Positions 8,574 through 18,434 are shown, numbered from the stretch's first letter. The stretch: 64,000 bases of DNA from Peteryoungia ipomoeae (GCF_004912165.1 NZ_STGV01000003.1:434001-498000); one strand, 5' to 3'. The notes: generated by a model from the sequence alone, not told the origin. Program-made: numbers and translations.

Positions 8574-8591
8574 CTGTCACAAAACTGACAT
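8574..8591 (+). promoter_or_regulatory. PHO box upstream of pit
   Basis: CTGTCAC-AAAA-CTGACAT matches the rhizobial PhoB consensus CTGTCAT-N4-CTGTCAT at 12 of 14 conserved positions with the correct 4-bp spacer. It starts 7 bp after the Nudix stop codon and about 145 bp before the pit start. PhoB represses the low-affinity Pit system of Sinorhizobium meliloti under phosphate starvation, so the same control is likely here. Confidence 0.7.
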
Positions 8592-8734
8592 ATTGAACCC
8601 CCGGCTATTTAGGGCTAGGGACGCGGCAAGACCGATATGGACGGAAGGCTGCCGACAGGTTTGCTCCCATCTCGGAAAGCAAAACAAGTTCGAACGTGAA
8701 GGCCGCATCGGGCCTGTCCCGGAGGCCTCGCACC

Positions 8735-10240
8735 ATGGGCAAATCCACACCCAAGCTTCTGAAGCCAACCCTCGACAAGGATCTCGACAAGATCGCCTTT
8801 GTCGAGGAAGCAGCACAGCACGTGTCGCGCGGCTTTGCGCCCTTTGGCATCGCCATCCTGTTTCTGGTTGCCGCGACCGTGTTTGCCGGCGCCGTCGTCA
8901 TGGATCGCCCCGGCTCGCTGATGGTGATTGCCGCTGCTGCCATCGGCGCCTACATGGCGATGAACATCGGCGCCAACGACGTGACCAACAATGTTGGCCC
9001 AGCTGTCGGTTCACGCGCCATGAGCATGGGCGTCGCGCTGGCGATTGCTGTCGTCTTCGAAACGGCTGGCGCGATGATCGCGGGCGGCGACGTGGTCTCG
9101 ACCATTTCGCGCGGCATTGTCGACCCGGCCAAGATGCCCAGTGCCGATGTCTTTGTGTGGGCGATGATGGCCTCACTTCTCTCATCGGCGCTCTGGGTCA
9201 ACCTTGCGACCTGGATCGGCGCGCCCGTCTCGACCACGCATGCCGTGGTGGGCGGCGTTTTGGGGGCCGGCGTTGCCGCCGCCGGAATGGCTTCCGTCAA
9301 TTGGTCGGTGATGGGTGGCATTGCTGCAAGCTGGATCATCTCTCCGGTACTCGGCGGCATCATTGCGGCGCTGTTCCTTGCCTTCATCAAGGAATTCATC
9401 ATCTACCGGCATGAGAAGATCGAGGCTGCCCGCCGCTGGGTGCCTATCCTGATCGGCATCATGACGGGCGCCTTCATCAGCTATCTCGTCCTCAAGGGCC
9501 TGAACAAGCTGGTGACGGTTACCCTGTGGCAATCGCTCGCCATCGGCCTTTTCGCCGGCATCATTTCCTGGCTGCTCAGCCGGCCGCTGATCCGCCGCCA
9601 GTCCGAAGGTCTGGAAAACCGCAACCAGTCGCTGCGCAAACTGTTTCGCCTGCCGCTGATCTTCGCGGCAGCCCTGCTGTCCTTCGCGCATGGCGCCAAT
9701 GATGTTGCAAACGCCATCGGCCCGCTCTCGGCCATCGTGCATGCGGCGCAGGCGCATGAGATTTCCGGCGAGGTCATCGTTCCGCTCTGGGTGATGATCA
9801 TCGGGGCTGCCGGTATCTCGCTCGGCCTTCTGCTGTTCGGCCCTCGCCTCATCAAGCTGGTCGGCGAGCAGATCACCAAACTCAACCCCATGCGCGCCTA
9901 TTGTGTCTCGCTTTCGGCGGCTATTACCGTCATCGTCGCGTCCGCCCTCGGCCTTCCGGTCAGCTCCACGCATATTGCCGTGGGTGCCGTGTTCGGCGTC
10001 GGTTTCTTCCGTGAATGGTACACCCGCAACTCAAAGCGCCGCATGGAATACATGCGCATGAAATCGGAGAAATGGGTGATCGAGCCGAAGCCCGAGCGTA
10101 ATCCGGAAGAGTTGCGCCGTCGCTACCTCGTTCGCCGGTCGCACTTCATGACCATTGTCGCGGCCTGGATCATCACCGTTCCGGCATCGGCAGGACTTGC
10201 AGCCGTTCTCTATTGGGTTATGTCTCAGCTCGCATTCTGA
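8735..10240 (+). CDS. pit: Inorganic phosphate transporter, PiT family
   Basis: 501 residues from ATG 8735, chosen because GGAGG (8721-8725) is 9 bp upstream; an ATG at 8696 lacks such a site. The two inverted PiT signature repeats are clear: [18 protein letters not shown] in the N-terminal half and [18 protein letters not shown] in the C-terminal half. Each is surrounded by several hydrophobic membrane segments, with a cytoplasmic loop between them. PiT proteins import metal-phosphate complexes by proton symport through the inner membrane. A PHO box lies upstream. Confidence 0.93.
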   Translation: MGKSTPKLLKPTLDKDLDKIAFVEEAAQHVSRGFAPFGIAILFLVAATVFAGAVVMDRPGSLMVIAAAAIGAYMAMNIGANDVTNNVGPAVGSRAMSMGVALAIAVVFETAGAMIAGGDVVSTISRGIVDPAKMPSADVFVWAMMASLLSSALWVNLATWIGAPVSTTHAVVGGVLGAGVAAAGMASVNWSVMGGIAASWIISPVLGGIIAALFLAFIKEFIIYRHEKIEAARRWVPILIGIMTGAFISYLVLKGLNKLVTVTLWQSLAIGLFAGIISWLLSRPLIRRQSEGLENRNQSLRKLFRLPLIFAAALLSFAHGANDVANAIGPLSAIVHAAQAHEISGEVIVPLWVMIIGAAGISLGLLLFGPRLIKLVGEQITKLNPMRAYCVSLSAAITVIVASALGLPVSSTHIAVGAVFGVGFFREWYTRNSKRRMEYMRMKSEKWVIEPKPERNPEELRRRYLVRRSHFMTIVAAWIITVPASAGLAAVLYWVMSQLAF

Positions 10241-10259
10241 CGCTGGAGACACCCAAGAC

Positions 10260-10997
10260 ATGCGCGCAAACTACCGGATGCAGCGGCTGTTCGTCAGCGG
10301 AGACCTGAAGGTGGAGACCGCCTTCGAGGTCTCTGCCGATCAGTTCAATTACCTCGCCAATGTGCTTAGGCTGGAGAGCGGGGCGGAAATCCTCGTTTTC
10401 AACGGCCGGGACGGGGAATGGAAGGCGCGGCTCGACTTTCCGACGCGCAAGCGCATCCTGCTCTTCCCCTTCGAGCAAACCCGACCGCAGCCGCAAGACA
10501 GCGACCTGCATTTCCTCTTTGCACCGCTCAAGATCGGCCGAATGGACTATCTCGTGCAGAAGGCAGTCGAGATGGGCGCGGGCGTGCTGCAGCCCGTCAT
10601 GACGCAGCATGTGCAGGGCAAGATCGGCAATCTCGACAAACTCAGGGCCAACGCCATCGAAGCGGCAGAGCAATGCGGCATCCTGGCCATTCCGACCGTC
10701 AGGGAGCCGGTAAAGCTGAAGGACCTGCTGGAAAGCTGGCCGGAGGAGCGACGCATCATCTATTGCGACGAAGACAGCGCAACGCAAAACCCGCTACCGG
10801 CCCTCAACGAAATCACCGAGCCAAAGCTTGCCCTTCTCGTTGGCCCGGAGGGTGGTTTCTCCGAAGAGGAGCGCCAGCTTCTGAGGCGCCTGGCCCATGT
10901 CACGGCGATCCCCCTTGGTCCGAGAATCCTGCGCGCGGACACCGCCGCCGTTGCTGCGCTGGCCGTCGTTCAGGCCGCAATTGGCGACTGGAACTGA
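10260..10997 (+). CDS. rsmE: 16S rRNA (uracil(1498)-N(3))-methyltransferase
   Basis: 246 residues from ATG 10260, 20 bp after the pit stop and behind GGAGAC. The usual RsmE length and order are present: an N-terminal PUA-like domain (MQRLFVS, then FNGRDGEW), then a SPOUT methyltransferase domain. The knot motifs read [13 protein letters not shown] and [12 protein letters not shown]. The enzyme methylates U1498 of 16S rRNA with SAM on the assembled 30S subunit. The gene may be read through from pit. Confidence 0.92.
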   Translation: MRANYRMQRLFVSGDLKVETAFEVSADQFNYLANVLRLESGAEILVFNGRDGEWKARLDFPTRKRILLFPFEQTRPQPQDSDLHFLFAPLKIGRMDYLVQKAVEMGAGVLQPVMTQHVQGKIGNLDKLRANAIEAAEQCGILAIPTVREPVKLKDLLESWPEERRIIYCDEDSATQNPLPALNEITEPKLALLVGPEGGFSEEERQLLRRLAHVTAIPLGPRILRADTAAVAALAVVQAAIGDWN

Positions 10998-11155
10998 CGG
11001 TCGCCGACCGTCCCTCCAAACAGTTCAGATTTTTCCAGCCCTGCTTGAGAGTTTTTCACTTGCACCGCATATGAAAGCGGTCCAATCAACCCGAAACTTG
11101 CCTCTGTATCAACGCATTGCAAGCCGAACGCCGGCGCCCGAAAAAGGTATTACTC

Positions 11156-12529
11156 ATGGCCCGTGACACCACCGACCAGACGCCGCTCGGCACCGTTGAC
11201 GATATGGCCGCTTACCTGGCGGAGGGATCCAAGCCGAAAGAGCGGTTCCGGATCGGGACGGAGCACGAAAAGTTCGCCTTCTTCCGCGCTGACAACAGCC
11301 CGGTTCCCTATTTCGGCGAGGCCAGCATTTCCGCACTTCTAAAGGGGATGCAGGAGAAGCTCGGCTGGGAACCGATCATGGATGGTGACAACATCATCGG
11401 CCTTGGCGAGCAGTCCGGCATGGGCGCAATCTCCATCGAACCCGGCGGACAGTTCGAACTATCGGGCGCGCCGCTTGAGACGCTGCATGAGACCTGCAAG
11501 GAATCCAACCAGCATCTGGCGGTCCTCAGGGATGTTGCCGAACCGATGGGCATCCGCTTCCTCGGCATTGGCGGCAGCCCGAAATGGTCGCTTGCGGAAA
11601 CACCGCGCATGCCGAAATCGCGCTACGACATCATGACCCGCTACATGCCGAAGGTCGGCAGCCAGGGCCTCGACATGATGTACCGCACCTGTACCATCCA
11701 GGTTAATCTCGACTTCTCGTCGGAAGCCGACATGCGGGCCAAGATGCGTGTTTCGATGAAGCTGCAGTCGCTCGCCACCGCACTGTTTGCCTCCTCGCCG
11801 TTCACCGAAGGCAATCCCAACGGGCTTCTGTCCTGGCGCGGCGACATCTGGCGCGATACCGACAACCAGCGCGCCGGCGTTCTGCCCTTCACGTTCAAGC
11901 CGGATTTCAGCTTCGGCGATTACGTTGCCTGGGCGATTGAGGCGCCGATGTATTTCGTCGTACGCGACGGTCGTTACCATGACTGCACCCACATCACCTT
12001 CCGCCAGTTCATGGACGGCGCGTTGAAGGGCGAAATCGCCGATTGGCAGCCGCAGCTCGGCGACTGGACCAACCACCTGTCCACCCTCTTCCCGGACGTC
12101 CGCTTGAAGCGCTTCCTTGAAATGCGGGGTGCCGATGGCGGCCCATGGCGGCGCATCTGCGCGCTCCCTGCCTTCTGGGTCGGGTTGCTCTATGACGACG
12201 CCGCGCTTGCGGCCGCCGATGCGCTCACCGCCGACTGGTCCGTGGAGGACGTGGTGGCGTTGCGCGACAGCGTGCCCGCGCAGGGCCTCGCAGCCTCTGT
12301 TGCAGGTCGACCGCTCCTGGACGTTGCCCGCGACGTCATCGCGATTTCGCGACAGGGCCTGCAGGCACGGGCACGGCTGAACGGCGACGGTCAGGATGAA
12401 AGCGTTTTCCTCAACCCTCTCGAGGAAGTTCTTGCCAAGCGGTCGACGCTCGCAGATGACCTGCTCTCTCTTTACCACGGCCGCTGGGGCGGCTCCGTCG
12501 AGCCGGTGTTCACCGAATATCAGTACTGA
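11156..12529 (+). CDS. gshA: Glutamate-cysteine ligase
   Basis: 457 residues from ATG 11156. It resembles the alphaproteobacterial and plant type of glutamate-cysteine ligase, with RIGTEHEKFAF near the N-terminus, SIEPGGQFELSGAP, and a central MYRTCTIQVNLDFSSE core, all parts of the ATP-grasp-like active site. It catalyses the first and limiting step of glutathione synthesis in the cytoplasm. It stands alone with a 158-bp leader after rsmE in which I see no convincing regulatory site. The protein is full length. Confidence 0.92.
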   Translation: MARDTTDQTPLGTVDDMAAYLAEGSKPKERFRIGTEHEKFAFFRADNSPVPYFGEASISALLKGMQEKLGWEPIMDGDNIIGLGEQSGMGAISIEPGGQFELSGAPLETLHETCKESNQHLAVLRDVAEPMGIRFLGIGGSPKWSLAETPRMPKSRYDIMTRYMPKVGSQGLDMMYRTCTIQVNLDFSSEADMRAKMRVSMKLQSLATALFASSPFTEGNPNGLLSWRGDIWRDTDNQRAGVLPFTFKPDFSFGDYVAWAIEAPMYFVVRDGRYHDCTHITFRQFMDGALKGEIADWQPQLGDWTNHLSTLFPDVRLKRFLEMRGADGGPWRRICALPAFWVGLLYDDAALAAADALTADWSVEDVVALRDSVPAQGLAASVAGRPLLDVARDVIAISRQGLQARARLNGDGQDESVFLNPLEEVLAKRSTLADDLLSLYHGRWGGSVEPVFTEYQY

Positions 12530-12561
12530 CCGCTGACCTCTGAAACTTTCCTGAAGCCCCT

Positions 12562-12587
12562 GGCAGACCGCTAAAAAGCGGTTTGCC
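12562..12587 (+). terminator. Stem-loop after gshA
   Basis: GGCA-ga-ACCGCT-aaaa-AGCGGT-t-TGCC forms a 10-bp interrupted hairpin 33 bp after the gshA stop. No T-run follows, so intrinsic termination is uncertain. The sequence also lies just ahead of the DUF937 gene's ribosome site. Confidence 0.4.
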
Positions 12588-12645
12588 GACGGCTCTTTGC
12601 ATCTATAGTGTTGCACAAGCTGCACGTATTCGGGGAGAGGGATTT

Positions 12646-13557
12646 ATGCTGCCACTGTTCGACATGATGCTCCAGGCGCAAAACGGCAAGGCGATGGAAG
12701 CCATGGCCAAACAGTTTGGCCTTGCCCAGGAGCAGGCGGCCAAGGCCATGGCGGCCCTCACGCCGGCTTTTGCCTCCGGCTTCAAGCGCAACACCGCCAA
12801 TCCTTATGATTTCTCGGCGCTGCTGCAGGCGATGTCATCGGGCAATTACGCCCGCTATTTCGAAGATATGAGTGCTGCCTTCACGCCGCAGGGCATTGCG
12901 GATGGCAATCAGGTCCTGCAGCAGATCTTTGGCTCCAAGGACGTCTCGCGTGCGATTGCCGCTCAGGCCTCTCAGCTCACGGGGATCGGGCAGGACATTC
13001 TCAAGCAGATGATGCCTGCGATGGCCGATACGCTGATGGGCGGGCTTTTCAAGCAGACGACAGGACAATTCCCGTCCGCGGACGCCTTTGCTGCAACACC
13101 CATGGGGGCGATGATGCAGCAATGGCTGGAAACGACCGGGCTGCAGCCCAAGCGCCCTGCCCCGCCCACCATGTTCGACAATCCGTTTACCCGGGCTTTT
13201 CAGGAGATGATGGGGGCATCAACGCAACCGCCGCAACAGCAACCGGCTGCGAACCCCTTCCTCGACAACCCTTTTGCCAAGGCATTTCAGGAGATGGCCG
13301 CAACCTATAGCGCCTCGCTGGCAGGCCAGACCGCCGAAGCGCCGAAGCCCGCAAGCACGCCCCAGCCCCCCTCCGAGGGACAATCAGCCTCCGCCGAACA
13401 GTTTTCCGCAATGATCAACACGCTGTTCGATAGCGGGCTTGAGGTCCAGAAGACCTATCAGAAGAGCATGGAGCAGATTTTCGATCGCTATGTCTCATCG
13501 ACGCAAGCGCCGACGGAGACGAAGGCACCGGCTGAAGATCCGCCGGGCAAGGCCTGA
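12646..13557 (+). CDS. DUF937-like low-complexity protein
   Basis: 303 residues from ATG 12646, preceded by GGGGAGAGGG. The N-terminal 170 residues are Ala-, Met- and Gln-rich helices (MLQAQNGKAMEAMAKQFGL and similar) of the DUF937 type. A Pro/Gln-rich segment then carries the repeated motif DNPFTRAFQEM (178-188) and DNPFAKAFQEM (207-217), and the tail is a Pro/Ala/Ser linker with a final helix. There is no signal peptide or membrane segment. The function is unknown; the duplicated NPF motif suggests a binding element. A strong terminator follows. Confidence 0.7.
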   Translation: MLPLFDMMLQAQNGKAMEAMAKQFGLAQEQAAKAMAALTPAFASGFKRNTANPYDFSALLQAMSSGNYARYFEDMSAAFTPQGIADGNQVLQQIFGSKDVSRAIAAQASQLTGIGQDILKQMMPAMADTLMGGLFKQTTGQFPSADAFAATPMGAMMQQWLETTGLQPKRPAPPTMFDNPFTRAFQEMMGASTQPPQQQPAANPFLDNPFAKAFQEMAATYSASLAGQTAEAPKPASTPQPPSEGQSASAEQFSAMINTLFDSGLEVQKTYQKSMEQIFDRYVSSTQAPTETKAPAEDPPGKA

Positions 13558-13579
13558 GGCAATCGATGCAAAACACAAC

Positions 13580-13605
13580 AACGGCGCGGAGCCCGCGCCG
13601 TTTTT
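13580..13605. terminator. Rho-independent terminator, DUF937 gene / chemoreceptor gene
   Basis: ACGGCGCGG-agc-CCGCGCCGT followed by TTTT is a 9-bp GC-rich stem with a T-run on the plus strand. The flanks extend the complementarity (AACACAA and TTGTGTT). It lies between two convergent genes and may serve both. Confidence 0.9.
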
Positions 13606-13641
13606 GTGTTGGTTAGCAGGGCGGTCAGTGCGCCGCGCCGA

Positions 13642-16167
13642 TCAGAATTCTTCCCACTCGCCGCCAGGCTGATTGTCCTTGGCCTGACTGATCTTGGCCC
13701 CGAGGCCGATCGAGATCTTGTCCATCAGCGACCGCGCCGGCGAGGCAACGGCCCGGCTTCCGGCCTCGGCGGGTGCGACCTTCGGCTTTCCAAAGCTGCG
13801 ATTGGGTGTGGCGTCGCTGGTTCCGCCTGACCTCAAGCTCGATAGAGGCGGTTGCATGCTTGCGCCAGAAAGTCCGGAAGGGCGGGTGAAGGACGTGTCA
13901 CGCTGATCGGCAAAGCGGTTTTGAAAGCCGCTTGCAGTCCCTTCCAGCGTGAACTGGCCAACCAGATCCGACAGCATCTCGGCATCACGAGACAGACCGG
14001 CCATTTCGCTGTTGGTCTGCTCGGCAGCCCTCGCATTCTGCTGCGTCACGTCTTCCATGCGCGACACGGCGGCGTTGATCTCCTTGAGTGTCGCGGACTG
14101 TTGCCGGGCATTGGAGGCGATCGAGTGGATGTGATCGCCGATCTCCACCACCTGTCCGGCGATGGAGGAAAGGACAGAGCCGGTTTCGCGCACAAGGCCG
14201 ACACCCGCCGAGACTTCCGTACCGGACTTGGTGATCAGCGCCTTGATATCCTTGGCAGCATTGGCGGAGCGCTGGGCAAGTTCACGCACTTCCTGCGCAA
14301 CCACCGCAAAGCCCTTGCCCGCCTCACCCGCACGGGCGGCTTCAACGCCGGCATTCAGCGCCAGAAGATTGGTCTGGAAAGCGATTTCATCGATCACGTT
14401 GATGATCTTGGATATCTCGGCGGAGGCGTTTTCGATGCGTTGCATCGCATCAACGGCGCCGCCCACGATCTCGCCGGAGCGATCGGAATTGGCGCGAGCT
14501 TCGAGCGCCAGTTTCGAGGCGTTTTCGGCGCGTTCCGAGGAATGACGGATCGCATCCATGATCTGGCGTATTGCCGTCGAGGTTTCCACCAGTGCGGCAG
14601 CCTGCTGCTCGGTGCGATGCGAAAGATCCGCCGTCGAGCCGCCTACGGCTGCGCTCTTGCGGTTGATTTCCGCGACATTGCCATGCACGGCGGAAACGGT
14701 TGCCGAGAGGCGCTCCAGCGAGGCGTTGAAATCGAGCCGCAGCCGGTCAAGGTTGCCGCTCAGCGACTGGCGGATCGGCGTGGACAGATCCCCGTTCGCC
14801 AGGCGCTGGAGCCCGGCTCCGAGGATGTTGATCGCGTCTGTCAGTTCGGCCTGCGCAGCCGCCCGCTCGGCATCGCGCTGATGGCGCTCCGCCTCACCGG
14901 CCGAACGGCGAATTTCGGCATCGGCCTCCAGTTGCCGCTTGTCGATTTCAGCCTGACGGAAGACGGCGACGGAGCGAGCCATATCGCCGATTTCGTCGTT
15001 TCTTGCCGTGCCTTTGAGATCAATCGAGGTATTGCCGGCGGCAAGCTCTCGCATTGCGGACACCAGGTCGGTGATGGGACGCGTCAGCGAGCGGGAGAAC
15101 AGAAGGCCGACCAGCGAGCCGACAAGCACCAGTGCTGCGCCAAAGCCAATCGACTTCATTGCTGCAAGCTGGAGTTCGTTCCAGACCTCAGATTCGCCCA
15201 ACAGGGCGACGACCGCCCATTTCTTGTCTCCGAACTCCAGCGGAACCGCAGAGGCAAGGCTTGCCATGCCCCGATAGCCTTCGATTTCGCCCGAGCTTTC
15301 GCCCGTTGTGATGGCGGCCCCGATGACGGGACTTTGTATGCTCACCTGCAGGCTGTCGATGTCTGTGGTGCGAATGCTGTCGTTGATCACCATACCCTGG
15401 TCGGTGACCAAGAGTGTTTCGCCGGTCGTTCCAAGGCCGCGGGTATTGGAGAAGATCGCATTGAGCTGATCGGTCGGCAGCTGGAAGGCAAGCACGCCGA
15501 TCTTGCGGTCGCTCATGATGATCGGCGCGCCGACAAAGGCAGCCGGCGCACCATCAGACGCGCCATAGGCGGCATAATCGGAATTGGCGAAGGCTTCCGG
15601 GTCATCGCTTGACATCACGGACGTGTAGACGGCGGCAAGTCCGCTGTCCTTGTAAGGACCGGACACCAGATTGGTGCCAAAATCATCTTCCTTGGCCACC
15701 GAATAGACGACATTGCCGTCGGCATCGATCAGGAAGATGTCGTAGTATCCGATGCGTTGCAGGTGCTTGAGGAATGTTGAATGCGCCTGACGATGGGCCC
15801 GGTCGTAACTATCGACCTTGGCGCTATCGAGCTTGAACCTTTCGCCCTTCGGATTGGGGTTATCCGTTATGTAGCGTTTTTGCAGTTCGCCAGCTGGATC
15901 CTGTTCAAGCTTGGCCCATGCGCCCGTGATACCGAACAAGGCCTGCTGGGTGGTCATGGCGGACGCCGTGGAATGCGCGTCGAGCTTGATCGACTCGAAA
16001 TAGCGTTGAACCTCATTGCGCCGCCCGTCGGCCGTCGCCTCCAGCTTCTGATAGACCTGCGCGCGCAGGGCCGCACTTTGTTGGACAAGGCCGATTGCCA
16101 CCGAGGCGCTGAGTGCGACCAGAGCGAACACTGCCGCCGCAACAGGCAGCTTTTTCGAGATCCGCAT
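13642..16167 (-). CDS. Methyl-accepting chemotaxis protein with Cache sensor and CheR-tether pentapeptide
   Basis: 841 residues. A signal-anchor helix (residues about 8-30) and a second membrane segment (about 343-365, [18 protein letters not shown]) flank a roughly 310-residue periplasmic Cache-like sensor ([17 protein letters not shown], then [13 protein letters not shown]). A HAMP domain follows ([18 protein letters not shown]), with a second HAMP-like stretch, then the signalling domain whose hairpin tip reads [20 protein letters not shown]. The extreme C-terminus is GEWEEF after a flexible linker, matching the xWxxF pentapeptide that tethers CheR/CheB. The ligand is unknown. It is monocistronic. 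Confidence 0.92.
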   Translation of the reverse strand: MRISKKLPVAAAVFALVALSASVAIGLVQQSAALRAQVYQKLEATADGRRNEVQRYFESIKLDAHSTASAMTTQQALFGITGAWAKLEQDPAGELQKRYITDNPNPKGERFKLDSAKVDSYDRAHRQAHSTFLKHLQRIGYYDIFLIDADGNVVYSVAKEDDFGTNLVSGPYKDSGLAAVYTSVMSSDDPEAFANSDYAAYGASDGAPAAFVGAPIIMSDRKIGVLAFQLPTDQLNAIFSNTRGLGTTGETLLVTDQGMVINDSIRTTDIDSLQVSIQSPVIGAAITTGESSGEIEGYRGMASLASAVPLEFGDKKWAVVALLGESEVWNELQLAAMKSIGFGAALVLVGSLVGLLFSRSLTRPITDLVSAMRELAAGNTSIDLKGTARNDEIGDMARSVAVFRQAEIDKRQLEADAEIRRSAGEAERHQRDAERAAAQAELTDAINILGAGLQRLANGDLSTPIRQSLSGNLDRLRLDFNASLERLSATVSAVHGNVAEINRKSAAVGGSTADLSHRTEQQAAALVETSTAIRQIMDAIRHSSERAENASKLALEARANSDRSGEIVGGAVDAMQRIENASAEISKIINVIDEIAFQTNLLALNAGVEAARAGEAGKGFAVVAQEVRELAQRSANAAKDIKALITKSGTEVSAGVGLVRETGSVLSSIAGQVVEIGDHIHSIASNARQQSATLKEINAAVSRMEDVTQQNARAAEQTNSEMAGLSRDAEMLSDLVGQFTLEGTASGFQNRFADQRDTSFTRPSGLSGASMQPPLSSLRSGGTSDATPNRSFGKPKVAPAEAGSRAVASPARSLMDKISIGLGAKISQAKDNQPGGEWEEF

Positions 16168-16291
16168 GTAATCTTTTCCCCGAGAGAATGACAGGTTTCA
16201 GCTGCCACATACGGCGTTAGAAAGTCGTTACTTCCCGCGGCCAATCCCCAGTATTTGAAGGGCTTTGCGGTTAATTTAGCGATAATAAAAA

Positions 16292-16322
16292 TGCCCGATT
16301 TGGAACAAAACCAAATCGGGCA
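16292..16322 (-). terminator. Terminator of the DUF1127 gene
   Basis: TGCCCGATTTGG-ttttgtt-CCAAATCGGGCA read on the minus strand is a perfect 12-bp stem followed by TTTTTATTATC. It ends transcription coming from the DUF1127 gene before the chemoreceptor promoter. Confidence 0.85.
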
Positions 16323-16326
16323 AGGG

Positions 16327-16352
16327 GCAGAACCAGTGGCTTCCGGTTCTGC
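16327..16352. repeat. Second inverted repeat upstream of the terminator
   Basis: GCAGAACC-N10-GGTTCTGC, an 8-bp perfect inverted repeat next to the terminator at 16292-16322. On the minus strand it precedes that hairpin and has no T-run of its own. It may help stabilise the transcript end. Confidence 0.5.
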
Positions 16353-16377
16353 GGGGATAAAAATGCGCCAAAACGGC

Positions 16378-16662
16378 TCAGATCAGGCAGCGCAAGGCCC
16401 GCTTCCGCGCCAGCATCGTTAACTGCATGGAGGGGTCTTGATGCATCCGATGGTTTCTCAGGACCTCATGCACCTCGGAAGCCGACAGACCGATATCGGC
16501 GAGGATATGATCATCAAGATCCAGGAGGCGATTGGCAGCGCGACGATTGATCAAGGACTTCACCCAGGTGACGACATCTGCTGAACGATTGCGCATAGCC
16601 TCGGCAAGCGTCCGCTTGGGGCTTGGAAGATCGAGGGCGATCATTGGGGCAGTCGTGCGCAT
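16378..16662 (-). CDS. Small DUF1127 (YjiS-like) protein
   Basis: 94 residues from ATG 16662, preceded on the minus strand by GAAAGGAAAAGGA; the longer upstream reading of this frame looks non-coding. The middle has NRRAANRLLDLDDHILADIGLS, the hallmark of DUF1127: a short Arg-rich helix and D-x-x-L-x-D-I-G-L-S. Some DUF1127 proteins of alphaproteobacteria bind RNA or influence stress and phosphate or carbon metabolism. The role of this one is unknown. It is divergent from the LysR gene at 16845, which suggests that regulator controls it. Confidence 0.8.
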   Translation of the reverse strand: MRTTAPMIALDLPSPKRTLAEAMRNRSADVVTWVKSLINRRAANRLLDLDDHILADIGLSASEVHEVLRNHRMHQDPSMQLTMLARKRALRCLI

Positions 16663-16806
16663 GGTCCTTTTCCTTTCGAGCGGCACGGGAATTCCGTTCC
16701 CCACGGCATGACCAAGGGGTGACGGAGTATGGGGGTGCTTCTTTCCGCTGGTTCCAGCGAGAGTTGAAATGTGCGGCAAGCATATTGATCAGTCCAGCGA
16801 ATGTTT

Positions 16807-16817
16807 CTAATGATTAG
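16807..16817. promoter_or_regulatory. Possible LysR-type binding site between the DUF1127 and lysR genes
   Basis: CTAAT-g-ATTAG is a perfect 11-bp palindrome in the 182-bp divergent gap, 27 bp before the LysR gene start. LysR proteins usually sit divergent to a target and bind short AT-rich dyads in the shared promoter. This is an inference from position. Confidence 0.3.
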
Positions 16818-16844
16818 CATCAACCCTTCTGATGGAATGACCCC

Positions 16845-17798
16845 ATGTCGGCTGCACTGGACATCGACCAACTACAGACCTTCGTCGCAATCGTGGACAC
16901 CGGGAGCTTTACCAAGGCTGCTGGCCGGGTGTTCAAGACACAGTCGGCCGTCTCCATGCAGATGCGACGGCTGGAGGAACGCATCGGCAAACAGCTTTTC
17001 GTCAAGGACGGTCGTGGCAACAGGCTGACGGCGGAGGGCGACAAGCTCTTGAACTATGCGCGCCGGATCATCCGCCTGAATTCAGAGGCCATGGCAGCCT
17101 TCGACGACAACCGGCTGGAGGGCACGCTCCGCATCGGAACGCCTGACGACTATGCCGATCGCTACATGCCGGAGATCATCGGGCGCTTTGCAAAGACGCA
17201 CCCGAATGTCGAGCTTTACATCGTCTGCGAGCCCTCGATGGACCTTGGCGAGAAGATGGCCAAGGGCGAACTGGATATCGCCCTCGTGACCCATAATCCC
17301 CGCCTGCGACAGGCCGATGTGGTGCGCACCGAACCGCTCTGCTGGGTCGGTTCCGTCAACCATCCGCTTCGCGACGATGCCCCTGTGCCACTTGCCGTCG
17401 GTCGTCGCGACTGCCAATGGCGGCAGCTGGCCTGCTCGGCTCTCGATGCCGATGGGCGTGATTATCAGATCCTGTTTACGAGCTGGTCTTCGACGGTCGT
17501 TGCGTCCGCAGTGCTTGCCGGGATGGCGGTCTCAATCCTGCCGGAATCCGCGCTGCGCACGGGCATGAAAGTGTTGACGGCGGCGGACGGCTTTCCGCCA
17601 TTGCCGCCGGTGCAGATCGGCCTGATGAAGCGCGCCGGCCTGTCGTCCTCGCTTGTCAATGCGATTACCGATCACATCACGGCCTGCCTCGACAACATCA
17701 CGCTCACCCAGGCGGAGGATGATCTGGACGGCGACAGCAAGGCCTATGCGCGCAGCGCAGCGCGTGGTCGTGCAGGCGCGATGGTTCCGGGCTGGTAA
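16845..17798 (+). CDS. LysR family transcriptional regulator
   Basis: 317 residues. The N-terminal winged helix (residues 7-66) reads LQTFVAIVDTGSFTKAAGRVFKTQSAVSMQMRRLEE by segments, typical of LysR, with a linker helix and a periplasmic-binding-like effector domain (GTLRIGTPDDYADRYMPEI and ASAVLAGMAVSILPE). It is closest in style to LrhA/NodD-like regulators that lack a neighbouring enzyme. It is divergent from the small DUF1127 gene. In Brucella and Agrobacterium a LysR protein (VtlR) activates DUF1127 genes, so a similar role is possible but not shown here. It ends 3 bp before the convergent TetR gene. Confidence 0.88.
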   Translation: MSAALDIDQLQTFVAIVDTGSFTKAAGRVFKTQSAVSMQMRRLEERIGKQLFVKDGRGNRLTAEGDKLLNYARRIIRLNSEAMAAFDDNRLEGTLRIGTPDDYADRYMPEIIGRFAKTHPNVELYIVCEPSMDLGEKMAKGELDIALVTHNPRLRQADVVRTEPLCWVGSVNHPLRDDAPVPLAVGRRDCQWRQLACSALDADGRDYQILFTSWSSTVVASAVLAGMAVSILPESALRTGMKVLTAADGFPPLPPVQIGLMKRAGLSSSLVNAITDHITACLDNITLTQAEDDLDGDSKAYARSAARGRAGAMVPGW

Positions 17799-17801
17799 GC
17801 C

Positions 17802-18434
17802 TCAGTCCGAGAAGTCGAAGATCGACAACCGTATGATCTCACGCCAGCGGCTGAGGTGCACCCTCGCCTCATCCTCGCCGAGATGGCTTGTCATCCGGAA
17901 GACTTCGCTGGTCGATACGATCATCAGCTTGAGATTGACGTTGAAGCGTTCGCGCGGAACCTCAGTCAGAAGATGCGAGAGATCCTGGTAGAATGCCGCG
18001 ATCAGCCGCTCGTGAAAGCCTGCCGACAGGAACCGCAGGTCCTTGTCCGTGATGATCGCCTGCCAAAGGACGGTGTAGATCGGCTCCTTGCGAAACAGGT
18101 CGTGCAGTTCGAAGAGGCAGTCGGCTGCGCGGGCGGAAGCGGCGTCTAGCGTCGTTATGCCGGCGAAGATGCGCAGGATGTAGGCGTCTATCTGCATCGC
18201 CAGCCGATCATGCAACGCCTTGATGACAGCGGCCTTCTGTGGGAAGAACTGATAGAGAGAGCCAATTGGAATGCCGGCTCTCTGGGCGATTTCGCTCATC
18301 GTGACTTCATTCACGCCCTTTTCAAGAAACAGCGCAATGGAGGCCTCGATGATGGCTTCCAGTCTCTGGATGCTTCGCTCCTGGCGCGGCTTCTTGCGCT
18401 GCTGGAGACGTCGATGGACGATCTGCTCGTTCAC
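17802..18434 (-). CDS. TetR/AcrR family transcriptional regulator
   Basis: 210 residues. The N-terminal helix-turn-helix (residues about 22-66) contains IIEASIALFLEKGVNEVTM, IAQRAGIPIGSLYQFFPQK and a basic leading arm (RRLQQRKKPRQERS). The remainder is an all-helical ligand domain without recognisable specificity. It is transcribed away from the patatin gene and converges on lysR. No obvious efflux pump or target gene is adjacent, so its regulon is unknown. The 206-bp gap upstream (18435-18640) would hold its promoter; it also has TTTGGG-N7-CCCAAA at 18539-18557. Confidence 0.88.
   Translation of the reverse strand: MNEQIVHRRLQQRKKPRQERSIQRLEAIIEASIALFLEKGVNEVTMSEIAQRAGIPIGSLYQFFPQKAAVIKALHDRLAMQIDAYILRIFAGITTLDAASARAADCLFELHDLFRKEPIYTVLWQAIITDKDLRFLSAGFHERLIAAFYQDLSHLLTEVPRERFNVNLKLMIVSTSEVFRMTSHLGEDEARVHLSRWREIIRLSIFDFSD

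Noticed and set aside
13852-15612. A 586-codon open frame opposite the chemoreceptor
   Set aside because: The minus strand has clear HAMP and MCP signalling domains; the plus frame has no recognisable domain or ribosome site.
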